From contig JADJPH010000100.1 in the NCBI GenBank assembly GCA_016713335.1, positions 1 through 21,319 of the forward strand: a stretch of DNA of 21,319 nucleotides, in the 5' to 3' direction. The notes below the pieces were generated by a model. The model saw only the letters and a list, made by a program, of their open reading frames with translations, did not search any database and was not told the origin of the DNA. This document shows positions 8,683 through 17,122 of the stretch, in pieces. A program made the position numbers and the translations under genes. Positions within the stretch are counted from its first letter, which is position 1; each line of letters begins with the position of its first letter. This stretch comes from Candidatus Fredericiella danica (GTDB lineage Bacteria > Chloroflexota > Anaerolineae > Caldilineales > Caldilineaceae).

Positions 8683-11014
8683 TCAGCCTACGACAATATT
8701 AACCAGTTTATCAGGCACCACAATCACGCTGGACCTGCTTGCCAGCCATCCAGCGGGTTACATTTTCCAGCGCCAGCGCCTGTTTCCTCAGCACGGTCGC
8801 ATCCGTACCCGGCGCCACCGTCAACTTGTCGCGCACCTTGCCGTTGACCTGGACGACGACGACGACTTCATCCTCCTGCGCTTTCTCCAGATCAGCCTCG
8901 GGCCAGCGCTGCAGATGCACGCTGGACGTGTTGCCTTCGACGTGCCACAACTCCTCGCTGATATGCGGGAAGATCGGCGCCATCATCAGCAGCAAACTGC
9001 GGATTGCCTGGTTCCAGACGGGCGTGATGTTCGGATCCAACGTCGGGTTGGTCATTTGCGGATCGTCGGTGACCACACCCCATACCCGATGCAGGAAGCG
9101 GTGAACGCCCTCGATTGCGTTCATGTCCCAGGGGCCGCCCATATCCCACGGACCAATGAACATCAGATAACCACGCACCGTGTCCGCCCCGTAACGGTCG
9201 ACGAACTCGTCCGGGTTGATCACGTTGCCACGGCTCTTCGACATCTTCTCGCCGTCTGGCCCCAAGATCATCCCCTGGTTAAACAAACGTTGCATCGGCT
9301 CGTCGAAGTTGACAACGCCCAGATCGCGCAGCGCCTTGGTGAAAAAGCGCGTGTACAGCAGATGCATCGTGGCGTGCTCAATGCCCCCCGTGTACTGATC
9401 CACCGGCAGCCAGTAGTCGCCTTTCTCCTTGTCCCAAGGCAGATCGTCGGCTTTCAGTGGCTCGCCCTTCTTCCAATAGAGCGATACGTCGGCGTACTGA
9501 TACCAACTGGAGCACATGAAGGTGTCCATCGTATCGGTCTCGCGTTCTGCGTCGCCCCCGCACGTTGGGCACTTCACGTATCTAAACCCTTCATGATACT
9601 TCAGTGGGCTCTCACCGGTCGGCCTAAACTCGGCATCATCGGGCAGCAGCACCGGCAGTTCTTCATAGGGCACTGGGACCACGCCACACGTTGGACAGTA
9701 GATAATCGGAATCGGCGCCCCCCACATCCGCTGCCGGCTGATCAACCAGTCGCGCAGCCGGTAGTTCACCGCGCCGACGCCCAGATTCTTCTCCTCCAGC
9801 CACTGAATGACCTTGGTGACGGCCCCTTCGACCGGTGTCCCGTCAAACGGACCGGAGTTGATCATCGCGCCGTCTTCTTTGCCTGCATAGGCCTCAGCCA
9901 ATGGACCCGTGGCGCCATCCGGTCCGGTAATCACGCGCCGGATCGGCAGTTGATACTTCGTCGCAAAGGCAAAATCACGCTCATCATGTGCAGGCACCGC
10001 CATGATCGCACCCGTGCCATACCCCATCATGACGTAGTCGGCGATCCAGATGGGGATCATTTCGCCGTTGACAGGATTGCGCGCAAAGCCACCGGTGAAG
10101 ACACCCGTCTTTTCCTTGTCCGCCGCACCGCGCTCGATCTCGTCCATGCGCGCCGCCTGGGCTTTGTACGCAGCGACGGCGCTGCGATACTCGACCGTGG
10201 TGACCGAGTCGACCAGTGCATGCTCCGGCGCCAGCACCATGAACGTGGCGCCCCACAGCGTGTCCGGGCGCGTCGTAAAGATCACCAGCGGATCACCCTG
10301 TTCCGTATGGAACGTCACTTCAGCGCCGATGCTCCGGCCAATCCACTGGTCTGCATCACCTTTGACGCGCTCTGGCCAGTCGATCTGCGCCATGTCGTCC
10401 AGCAGTTCGTCAGCATAATTGGTAATCCGGAACTTCCACTGTTCCAGATTCTTTTTGATCACCGGTGTGCCACACCGCTCACAATGGCGATCATCGCCCC
10501 AGACCTGCTCGCGCGCCAGCGTCGTATTGCAGGTCGGACACCAATCCACCGGTGCATACTCGCGATAGGCAATGCCCGCATCATAGAACTTCCGGAAGAA
10601 CCATTGGCTCCATTTGTAATACTCCGGATCCGCACTGACTGCCTCACTATCCCAAGCCCACATCGCGCCCATGCGGCGCAACTGTGTGCGCATGCGCGCG
10701 ATGTTTGCCCACGTCCATTGGGCTGGGTGTGCGCCACGCTTGATCGCGGCGTTCTCCGCCGGCAGACCAAAGGCATCGAACCCAATCGGGAAGAAGACGT
10801 TGTAACCATGCATCCGCTTGAAACGGGCTGCAGCATCGCTCGGCGTATAGGCATACCAGTGCCCGGTGTGCAGGTCGCCAGATGGGTAAGGTAGCATGGT
10901 CAATGCATACCACTTCGGCTTGCCTTCATCCATCTGCGTCTTGTCAATTCCCTGCTCTTCCCACACAGTCTGCCACTTCGTTTCAATCGCAGCCGGGTTG
11001 TATCGTTCTGACAT
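8683..11014 (-). CDS. leuS: Leucyl-tRNA synthetase
   Basis: Charges tRNA-Leu with leucine in the cytoplasm. ATG 11014 (MSERYNPAAIETKWQ) has GGAG 8 bases upstream. Visible features are the HIGH-type motif LHTGHWY (residues 48-54), the zinc element CPTCN...CERC, the CP1 editing domain with TTRPDTLWG and YGTGAIMAVPAHDERD, WLISRQRMWGAPIP, a second CPTC pair, and KMSKS at residues 590-594. Two oddities stand out. First, the anticodon-binding region is about 54 residues short: RVWGVVTDDPQ is joined almost directly to WNQAIRSLLLMMAP, so the usual HKTIxKVTxD...FNTAIAALMEF helices are absent. The uncorrected frame has 767 residues against roughly 800-880 in bacteria. Second, the open frame stops at 8711, but a 1-2 base repair near 8729 restores VIVVPDKLVNIVVG, the canonical C-terminus, with stop at 8683. 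Confidence 0.97.
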
Positions 11015-11477
11015 GATGAGCTCCGCTTGTGTTGCGTTTGCGGGGTTTTCGTTTGTACGCTCTCTACCATTGCCGCACATGGTACGCAACACGAGATACG
11101 TGCTACGCAGGACGTGATACGCAATACGGGATACGCTGAATTGGTGCCCGCGACGAGTTCGTCTACGGGCTATCTAAGCGCGAGTAAGCCACCGACATTG
11201 CGCCCGGCAGCGGATGAGGTCGATATGCGGAAATCGTTCGAGGCAGTCATCGAGCCACTCATAATGACCACAGTGTAACACGGCTGTCAAGTGGCGCCCC
11301 AAATTCCAAAAAGCGCAAACATCATCGCGCAGTACAATATTGCGGCTCGATCAACCGGCGTGCGCAAAACATCAAATTTTGTGTGCTATGAGAGACAGCG
11401 CATCACCGCGCTTTCCAGCACAATGCGACCACCCACTCGTTGCTCTAACGGCTTTACTTTCACAGAGGAGAAGACTA
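11015..11477. other. Divergent intergenic region between leuS and FG-GAP gene
   Basis: This interval separates the minus-strand leuS start from the plus-strand FG-GAP gene start and must hold both promoters. It contains a run of related gatacg/ctacg units (listed separately). TACAAT at 11333-11338 could be a -10 box for the plus-strand gene, but no convincing -35 box lies at the right distance. No gene is supported here. Confidence 0.5.
11085..11145. repeat. Tandem 'acgtgatacgca' units
   Basis: Four to five degenerate copies of ACGNGATACGCA with 12-15 base spacing are seen (cacgagatacg, acgtgctacgca, acgtgatacgca, atacgggatacgc). A second cluster with the same wording lies at 19337-19365. 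They are not coding and could be a dispersed repeat or a protein-binding site. Confidence 0.6.
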
Positions 11478-13228
11478 ATGCAACTCCGCGTACTGTAGTT
11501 CGTCTGTTCATTCGTTTCACGCTTGTGACCGGATTGTTCCCTTGTCGGCGCAAAGCCTCTTTGCGCAGGGCGACATCCCAATCATGCCTACCACGCAAGA
11601 TGAGGCCGGCTCGATGCCAGACGAAATCGGCGCAGCGAGCCGGACGGCGCGGTGGACGCCACCACCGTTGCTGAGACTGAAGCCAGCCCCGAAGGCGAGG
11701 ATCTGACCGGCGCCGACACAACGGATGACCCCAGCCAGTTTGAGGGTCACGAACCCCCCGAGTTCGCCGCCGGTAGCGTCACCACGCAAGTCGAGATCAC
11801 GGAAGACGGCGAAACCCCGGTCGCCATCGCCGCGGCGAGCCTGCTCTTCATGCCCGCCGTGACCGGGAATGACGCCGCCATTGCCCAGGTGGAGTCATTG
11901 GAAGCAGCAAGCGCGGATGGAACGTCGTCGATCACCGGTAGCCCCACCCTTCTGGGCGACTTTAACGGCGATGGGCGGGACGACCTGGTCGTCGGCGTGC
12001 CCTACGAAGACACCGGTCTGGCCAACGTCGGTTTTGTCCACGTCATCTATGGCGGCGGCGCCGGGCTGTCGGCTGCCGGCAACCAGTTCTGGTCGCAGGA
12101 TTCTGCCGGCATCGCCGACATCAGCGAAGCCAACGATTACTTCGGCTGGTCACTCGCCGTAGGCGACTTCAACGGTGACAATCGGGACGATCTCGCTATC
12201 GGCGCCCCCTACGAAGACATCCTGGCGTCGTGAACGCCGGCGCAGTCAACGTGATCTATGGCCCGCTTGGCTTCGCCGGCAACCAGATCTGGACCCAGAA
12301 CACGATCGGCGTCCTCGATGTCGCCGAAGCCAACGACCTCTTTGGTATGGCGCTGACCGTGGGCGACTTGTGGTCGAAGCAGGCGACGCGTTCGGCCGTT
12401 CCCTGGCCGCCGGCGACTTCAACAGCGACGGCCGCGATGACCTGGCTGTGGGCGTTCCCTACGAAGACATCGGCGCCATCGCCAACGCCGGCGCCGTCAA
12501 CGTCCTTTATGGTTCGGTGGCTCGGCCACCGCAGCCAGCAACCAGTTCTGGAATGAGAACACCGCCGGCATTGCGGGCGTCTCCGAGGCCAATGACAACT
12601 ATGGCTGGTCGCTCGTGGCCCTCGACTTCAATGCCAACAACCGCGATGATCTGGCCATCGGGATTCCCTATGAGGACTTCGGGGCGCTCACCAACAATGG
12701 CGCAGTCAATGTCATCTTCGGCGCTGCGGGTGGGCTGAATGCCGCCGGCAATAGCGTGACCTGGCAGGATGCGGCGGGTGTCCTCGATGTCGCCGAAAGC
12801 AGCGACATCTTCGGCTACTCACTCACAGCCGGTGACTTCAACGGCGACAACCGTGATGACCTCGGGGTCGGTGTGCCGTATGAAGATGTCGGTGCAATCG
12901 TCAACGCGGGCGCCGTCAACGTGCTGTACAACCTCTTCGCCGGTGGCAACCAATTCTTCACACAGAACACGGCCGGCGTGCTGGATGTTGCAGAAGCCAA
13001 TGACCTCTTTGGGTATTCGCTGGCGGTCGGCGACTTCAACAACAACGGGCGCGACGACCTGGTCGTCGGGGTGCCCTTTGAGAATCTGGGCGCCTCATCG
13101 ACGCCGGCGGTGTCAATGTACTCTACGGCTCGTTGGGCGCCGGTGGCCAACAGTTCTGGTGGCAGGACTCGGCGGGTATCCTGGGTGTTGCTGAACCCGG
13201 CGACGCCTTCGGTCTCTCAAACCAATAA
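11478..13228 (+). CDS. Secreted FG-GAP/integrin-alpha repeat protein (several frameshifts)
   Basis: ATG 11478 is preceded by GAGGAGAAG at ideal distance. After two base-level repairs the N-terminus reads MQLRVL, a hydrophobic stretch (LFIRFTLVTGLF), then a SLFAQGD cleavage-like site, i.e. a signal peptide. An acidic Thr- and Glu-rich linker follows (about 60 residues). Then come FG-GAP repeats of 198-210 bases (about 67-70 residues), each with GDFNGDxRDDLxVGxPYED, a Ca2+-binding DxDxDG-like loop, plus NAGAVNVIYG and GVLDVAEANDLFGYSL. DFN motifs start near 11958, 12165, 12365, 12415, 12624, 12834 and 13032. The 12365 repeat is cut to about 50 bases. In the repaired frame the gene ends GVAEPGDAFGLSNQ with TAA at 13226. 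Such proteins form surface beta-propellers used in adhesion or cell contact. Its exact partner is unknown. Frame breaks occur near 11490, 11560-11640, 12228, 12370, 12530 and 13100. Confidence 0.85.
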
Positions 13229-13252
13229 CACACCAGCAGCCATCCAACTCAT

Positions 13253-13284
13253 CACAGGGCCGGACGACATCGTCCCGCCCTGTG
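13253..13284 (+). terminator. Hairpin after FG-GAP gene
   Basis: CACAGGGCCGGACG (13253-13266) pairs with CGTCCCGCCCTGTG (13271-13284) with one mismatch and an ACAT loop, 25 bases past the stop. There is no T-run, so the stem could also be a palindromic repeat. Confidence 0.55.
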
Positions 13285-13304
13285 TGATCGTCCGACCCCG
13301 ATGA

Positions 13305-13520
13305 GGATCTTAGGAAACCGGCACTGCTGTGTCCGTCATCACCGACGGATGCCCTCCCCACCGCCCACCATCGTAGGGTCACGGCACTGCCGTGTCCGTC
13401 GTCACCGACGAATGCCCTCCCCGTCGTCTACGACCGTAGGGTCACGGCACCCAGCCGGTCCGGGGGCCGGCGCCCCGCCCCCCGCCCGCCGGGGGGGGGT
13501 ATCCGTCGTCACCGACGAAA
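13305..13520 (-). repeat. Inverted, longer-period relatives of the 47-bp repeat
   Basis: Three degenerate units carry GTAGGGTCACGGCACTGCCG and GTCGTCACCGACGAA, the reverse complement of the array that follows at 13691. The GTAGGGTC motifs at 13373 and 13436 are 63 bases apart, so these units are longer than the 47-base ones, with an extra ATGCCCTCCCC-type insert. The third unit is interrupted at about 13452-13499 by an almost pure G/C stretch ending in nine G. Confidence 0.75.
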
Positions 13521-13587
13521 TATTCTAGGGACATCGAGGAAGCCAACCTCATCGTCCAGGGAGATCGGTAGGCCAGCAAAGCCGGGC

Positions 13588-13651
13588 GGTGCGACGCACG
13601 GTGCCAATGGTTCAGGCCGAACGTCCAACCTGGCGCACCGTGCGTCGCACC
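13588..13651. repeat. 17-bp perfect inverted repeat with GTGCGWCGCAC core
   Basis: GGTGCGACGCACGGTGC (13588-13604) and GCACCGTGCGTCGCACC (13635-13651) are exact reverse complements separated by 30 bases. Each arm contains the near-palindrome GTGCGWCGCAC that also occurs at 706, 752, 973 and 18351. The left arm is followed by gccaatg, as is the 706 copy. Confidence 0.85.
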
Positions 13652-13690
13652 TGGCAGAGCATCGAGAGGCTTTATTCGCCGGGGGCGGCG

Positions 13691-14604
13691 GACACGGCAA
13701 TGCCGTGACCCTACGAGAATCTTCGCCGGTGGCGGCGGACACGGCAGTGCCGCGACCCTACGAGAATCTTCGCCGGTGGCAGCGGACACGGCAATGCCGT
13801 GACCCTACGAGAATCTTCGCCGGTGGCAGCGGACACGGCGGTGCCGTGACCCTACGAGAACATTCGTCGGTGACGACGGACACGGCGGTGCCGTGACCCT
13901 ACGAGAATCTTCGTTGGTGGCGGCGGACACGGCAGTGCCGTGACCCTACGAGAATCTTCGTCGGTGGCGGCGGACACGGCAGTGCCGTGTCCCATAGGCA
14001 TCAAGCTAAGGACCAAACCCTCCCGCCAAGCCGCAAAGACGCAAAGGAACAACGAAAAAAATCTCCCGCAGAGACGCAGAGACGCAGTGAAGAGCATCGT
14101 TGGCCACAAAGAGCGCAAAGACACAAAGAAAATGCGTGCCTATCGTTCGTTTCTTTGTGCTCTCGGTGTTCTTTGTGGCAATTTTCGAGCTTCCAGCGCG
14201 CATTTCCCTGCGGCTCTGCGTCCCTGCGGGAATTTTGATCCTTAGCTTGATGCCTATGGGACACGGCCGTGCCGTGTCCCTACGAGAATCTTCGTCGGTG
14301 GCGGCGGACACGGCAGTGCCGTGACCCTACGAGAATCTTCGTCGGTGGCGACGGACACGGCGGTGCCGTGACCCTACGAGAATCTTCGTTGGTGGCGACG
14401 GACACGGCGGTGCCGTGACCCTACGAGAATCTTCGTTGGTGACGACGGACACGGCAGTGCCGTGACCCTACGAGAACATTCGTCGGTGGCGACGGACACG
14501 GCGGTGCCGTGACCCTACGAGAATATTCGTCGGTGACCACGGACACGGCAGTGCCGTGACCCTACGAGAATCTTCGTCGGTGGCGACGGACACGGCAGTG
14601 CCGG
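13691..14604 (+). repeat. 47-bp tandem repeat array, 15 units in two blocks
   Basis: Units begin with GACACGGC at 13691, 13738, 13785, 13832, 13879, 13926 and 13973, then, after the fold-back element, at 14260, 14307, 14354, 14401, 14448, 14495, 14542 and 14589. Spacing is exactly 47 bases every time. Each unit carries the palindromic core CACGGCANTGCCGTG, then ACCCTACGAGAATCTTCG, then a more variable TYGGTGRCGRCG end. Variation is a handful of base changes (central caa/cag/cgg, cttcg/cattcg, gtcg/gttg/gccg). The array lies between the FG-GAP and queG genes. Both strands are open in several frames only because 47 bases lacks stops. This is a minisatellite-like array, not a CRISPR. Confidence 0.95.
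13991..14260. mobile_element. 270-bp fold-back (MITE-like) element inside the 47-bp array
   Basis: The outer arms at 13991-14017 and 14234-14260 are inverted repeats matching 26 of 27 bases. Nested inside, 14065-14087 and 14208-14230 match 21 of 23 bases, and 14103-14131 pairs imperfectly with 14150-14179, so most of the element can fold into one long hairpin with its tip near 14131-14150. The body is made of gcaaagacgc, gcagagacgc and cacaaagagcgc units. No transposase is encoded. On both sides the arms run straight into a GACACGGC...CCGTGTCCC array core. The mobile nature is inferred from structure and position only. Confidence 0.6.
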
Positions 14605-14718
14605 TGTCGGACATGTCATAGCGCACCCCTACCCGGCGTCCATCATTGGCGACAACCAATTTCTCCCGTTCCTCTCTGCATTACGATCCCACCACGATGG
14701 ATACCTCTACCCTCACGC

Positions 14719-15957
14719 ATGCTCAAACAGGAAGCCAACCGCCTCGGCTTTGACTTCTGCGGCGTGGCGCCGGCGCAACGTGCGCCCCATGCGGATTTCT
14801 ACGTACAATGGCTCGCGGCCGGTCGCAGCGGCGATATGACCTACCTGCAACGAAATGTCGAGAAACGCCTCAACCCGGCGCTGCTGGCCGAACCAGTCGA
14901 TCCCGCCTTCAAATCTGTGATCGTCCTCGCCGTCAATTACCATCGGTTTGAACTACCGACGAGATCCGCACAGACCCAAGCCGGGGCCTAATCGCCGCAT
15001 ATGCCTGGGGCGATGACTACCATGACTGGATCCGGCCATTACTATACGAATTAGATGCCTATGTACGCGCCAAGAGTGGGCGCATCAGCATGGGCAAAGC
15101 ACTGGTCGACACCGGCCCAGTGCTGGAACGCGACTGGGCGCAGCGCACCGGCATCGGCTTCACCGGCAAGAACTGCTGTACGATCCGGCCGGGCACGGGC
15201 AGTTGGCTCCTGCTCGCCACACTCACCGTGCCGGAGACACTCGCCTACGATCCACCGCCCGCACCAAATCCGCAGGAACCGGAACCGCTGCGATCTTGGC
15301 CGGCATCGAACGCACCGGCTCCGGCATCCGCTGGCACCGCCAGGAAGATACATGGGAAACAGGTGGCTGCGGCCGTACGCGTTGTCTGGATGCCTGCCCA
15401 ACCCAGGCATTCGCCGGCCCATATCACCTCGACCCAAATCGCTGCATCGCCTATTGGACCATCGAGACGCAACAGCCGATCCCGCCGGTGTTGCGACGCC
15501 ACTTTGGTAATCGCATCTTTGGGTGCGATATCTGCCAGGAGGTCTGCCCCTACAACCGGCGCCTGACCCGCACACCGGCATTAGCTGGGTTGAAAGCGAA
15601 CGCAGCGCGGGCTGGCGCCGCATCTGTTAGATGGCTTTGCAGCGGACACGCCCTATTGGCTTGATGCCAGCGCGTTCGCCGCCCATTCTTCGCGGCTCGC
15701 CGATCAAGCGGGCAAAAAGCGCCGGCATGCTCCGCAACGTCTGCGTCGCCCTTGGCAACTGGGCGTCACCGCTTGCCGTGCCTGCATTGGCGCTTGCACT
15801 CAGCGATCCAGAACCATTCCACGGGGTCACGCCGCCTGGGCCTTGGGCCAGATCTTCGCCCGCCATCAGCACCACCCGCCCTCACCCTGCTCCAATCCGC
15901 CCTTGCCCAGGAGTTGGTCCCTCCGTCCTTGACGAAATCCGCCTTGCCCTCCGTTGA
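14719..15957 (+). CDS. queG: Epoxyqueuosine reductase QueG (several frameshifts)
   Basis: Cobalamin-dependent iron-sulfur enzyme for the last step of queuosine formation in tRNA. In order: LKQEANRLGFDFCGVAPA (N-terminus), MTYLQRNVEKRLNPALL, SVIVLAVNYH, AAYAWGDDYHDWIRPLL, DTGPVLERDWAQRTGIGFTGKN, first cluster region CGRTRCLDACPTQAF, then DPNRCIAYWTIE, second cluster FGCDICQEVCPYNR, and a HEAT-like tail (GMLRNVCVALGNW, AVPALALALSDPEP) closing with LDEIRLALR at stop 15955. Repairs are needed near 14957, 15285, 15610 and 15830. ATG 14719 is the in-frame start. ATG 14697 (MDTSTLT) would suit the family better if a base is missing near 14715. The first CxxCxxCxxxCP motif lacks one Cys codon (C-G-R-T-R-C), probably a 3-base loss. 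The neighbouring repeat array gives no clue to control. Confidence 0.92.
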
Positions 15958-16182
15958 CCATTGACTATTCGCCTCGTCCTCCCGTCATTGACCATTGTCA
16001 ATTGATAGAACCTCTCCCTTTCCCTGAAACTTTCCGCCCCGCGCAACGTATAATTCATCATGGACCCCGTGGGGACTGGGGAACAGCGCACATGGATAGT
16101 GTCTACACAAGACCTTCCGATTGTCTCCACCCACGCGCCGGCAATTTCGCGTCGTGTCTACAACAATGGAGGAGAGTTTCCT
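15958..16182. promoter_or_regulatory. Spacer with direct ttgaccattga repeats and a candidate promoter
   Basis: Short repeats of ttgaccattga/attgaccattgtcaattga occupy about 15954-16006. A TATAAT box at 16049-16054 with TGAAAC at 16025-16030 (18-base spacer) is a plausible sigma-70-type promoter for the membrane protein gene starting at 16183. The -35 match is weak. Confidence 0.45.
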
Positions 16183-16950
16183 ATGGATTTTGTAAAAGCC
16201 TTAACTTTTATTCCTGAAGACCACGCTGGAAGGAAAAGATCCTGATGGGCACGGTCGTCGTGCTTTCGTCAGTGAGCGTTGATGTCGATCCTGATCGGCG
16301 TTGTCGGCTTCTTGATCGTGATGGGGTATTGCGTGCGCCTGTTGCGCAACATCGGCAACGGCGATCGCCTGCCCCTGCCCGAATGGGACGATTGGGGCGG
16401 TGATCTGACGCGCGGCTTCAAACTTGCAGTGGTCAGTTTTGTCTGGGCATTGCCGATGATCCTGCTGAGCCTGCCGGTGGCCATCAGCGGCATCTTCATG
16501 GGGATTGGCAGCGAAAATGACGCCGGGTTCTTCACCGCAATCGGCGGCATCGGCATGAGCTTTGGCTACTGCCTGTTGCTGCTGTACGGCATCTTCTACG
16601 CGCTGGTGACGCCGGGCTTCACCCTGTGGTATGCGCGCACAGACGAGATCAGCGGTGGGCTGCGCTTCACTGAGATCTGGCACTGGACCCGTGAACACCT
16701 GAGCAGTGTGATCTCCACGTCATTGCGTATATCGTGGCTTCAATCCTGATCAGCACAGTGGCAAGCATTGCGGTGTCGTGCTCTGCGTGATTGGCCTGAT
16801 CGTGACGGTTCCCGAACACCGTTGCTGGTTTATCTATACCAGTACCACCTGCTGGGACAACTTGAATACAAAGATCGCACCGGCCAACCCTATGTGCCAC
16901 CGGTTGCACCAGCGCCCGTAATGCCGGCGCCGGCCGGCGCCCGGACCTGA
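16183..16950 (+). CDS. DUF4013 family integral membrane protein (frameshifted)
   Basis: ATG 16183 (MDFVKALTFIPED) follows a strong GGAGGAG at good distance. Repaired frames give about 255 residues. A first hydrophobic segment (TVVVLSSV...LIGVVGFLIVMGYCV) is followed by the DUF4013 signature LLRNIGNGDRLPLPEWDDWG, GDLTRGFKLAVVSFVW, then more membrane segments (LPMILLSLPVAISGIFMGI; FGYCLLLLYGIFYALVTPGF; ASILISTVAS and VLCVIGLIVTVPV), and a hydrophilic Pro-rich end (PPVAPAPVMPAPAGART). The family has no assigned function; its members are membrane proteins of bacteria and archaea. Breaks lie near 16225-16280, 16725, 16770 and 16810. Stop TGA is 16948-16950. It stands alone between queG and a convergent Rpn-like gene. 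Confidence 0.8.
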
Positions 16951-16986
16951 GCAATCCGGACAGTAAACATAGGCTACAAATTAGAA

Positions 16987-17020
16987 CACGTGCCACTGCG
17001 AAGTTTCGCAGTGGCACGTG
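16987..17020. terminator. 34-bp palindrome, 16-bp perfect arms
   Basis: CACGTGCCACTGCGAA (16987-17002) and TTCGCAGTGGCACGTG (17005-17020) are exact reverse complements around gt. It sits between the convergent DUF4013 and Rpn-like genes and suits a bidirectional terminator, though no T-run follows. Confidence 0.7.
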
Positions 17021-17084
17021 CGCGTCTTGATTACTGCGCAGCGTTCAGAAGCCGCATGGTTCCGGTGCGGCGACCCTTCCCAGC

Positions 17085-17102
17085 CTGGCGGCGCGCCGCC
17101 AG
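17085..17102. terminator. 18-bp perfect G/C palindrome
   Basis: CTGGCGGCGCGCCGCCAG is its own reverse complement. It lies just past the likely end of the minus-strand Rpn-like gene. Its stability suggests a transcription stop signal or repeat palindrome. Confidence 0.45.
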
Positions 17103-17122
17103 ACGAGGCCTGGCACTCGCTA

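Noticed and set aside
8645..10894. 749-residue plus-strand open frame
   Set aside because: It is the antisense shadow of leuS, whose motifs are unmistakable. Its protein is rich in His, Arg and Pro with no family features.
13940..14324. Open frames on both strands through the array and fold-back element
   Set aside because: They arise from stop-free repeat sequence; translations are repeats of the 47-mer with no conserved reading frame.
13691..14604. CRISPR array
   Set aside because: The full 47-base period is conserved, including what would be the spacers, and there are no cas genes nearby. It is a tandem repeat.
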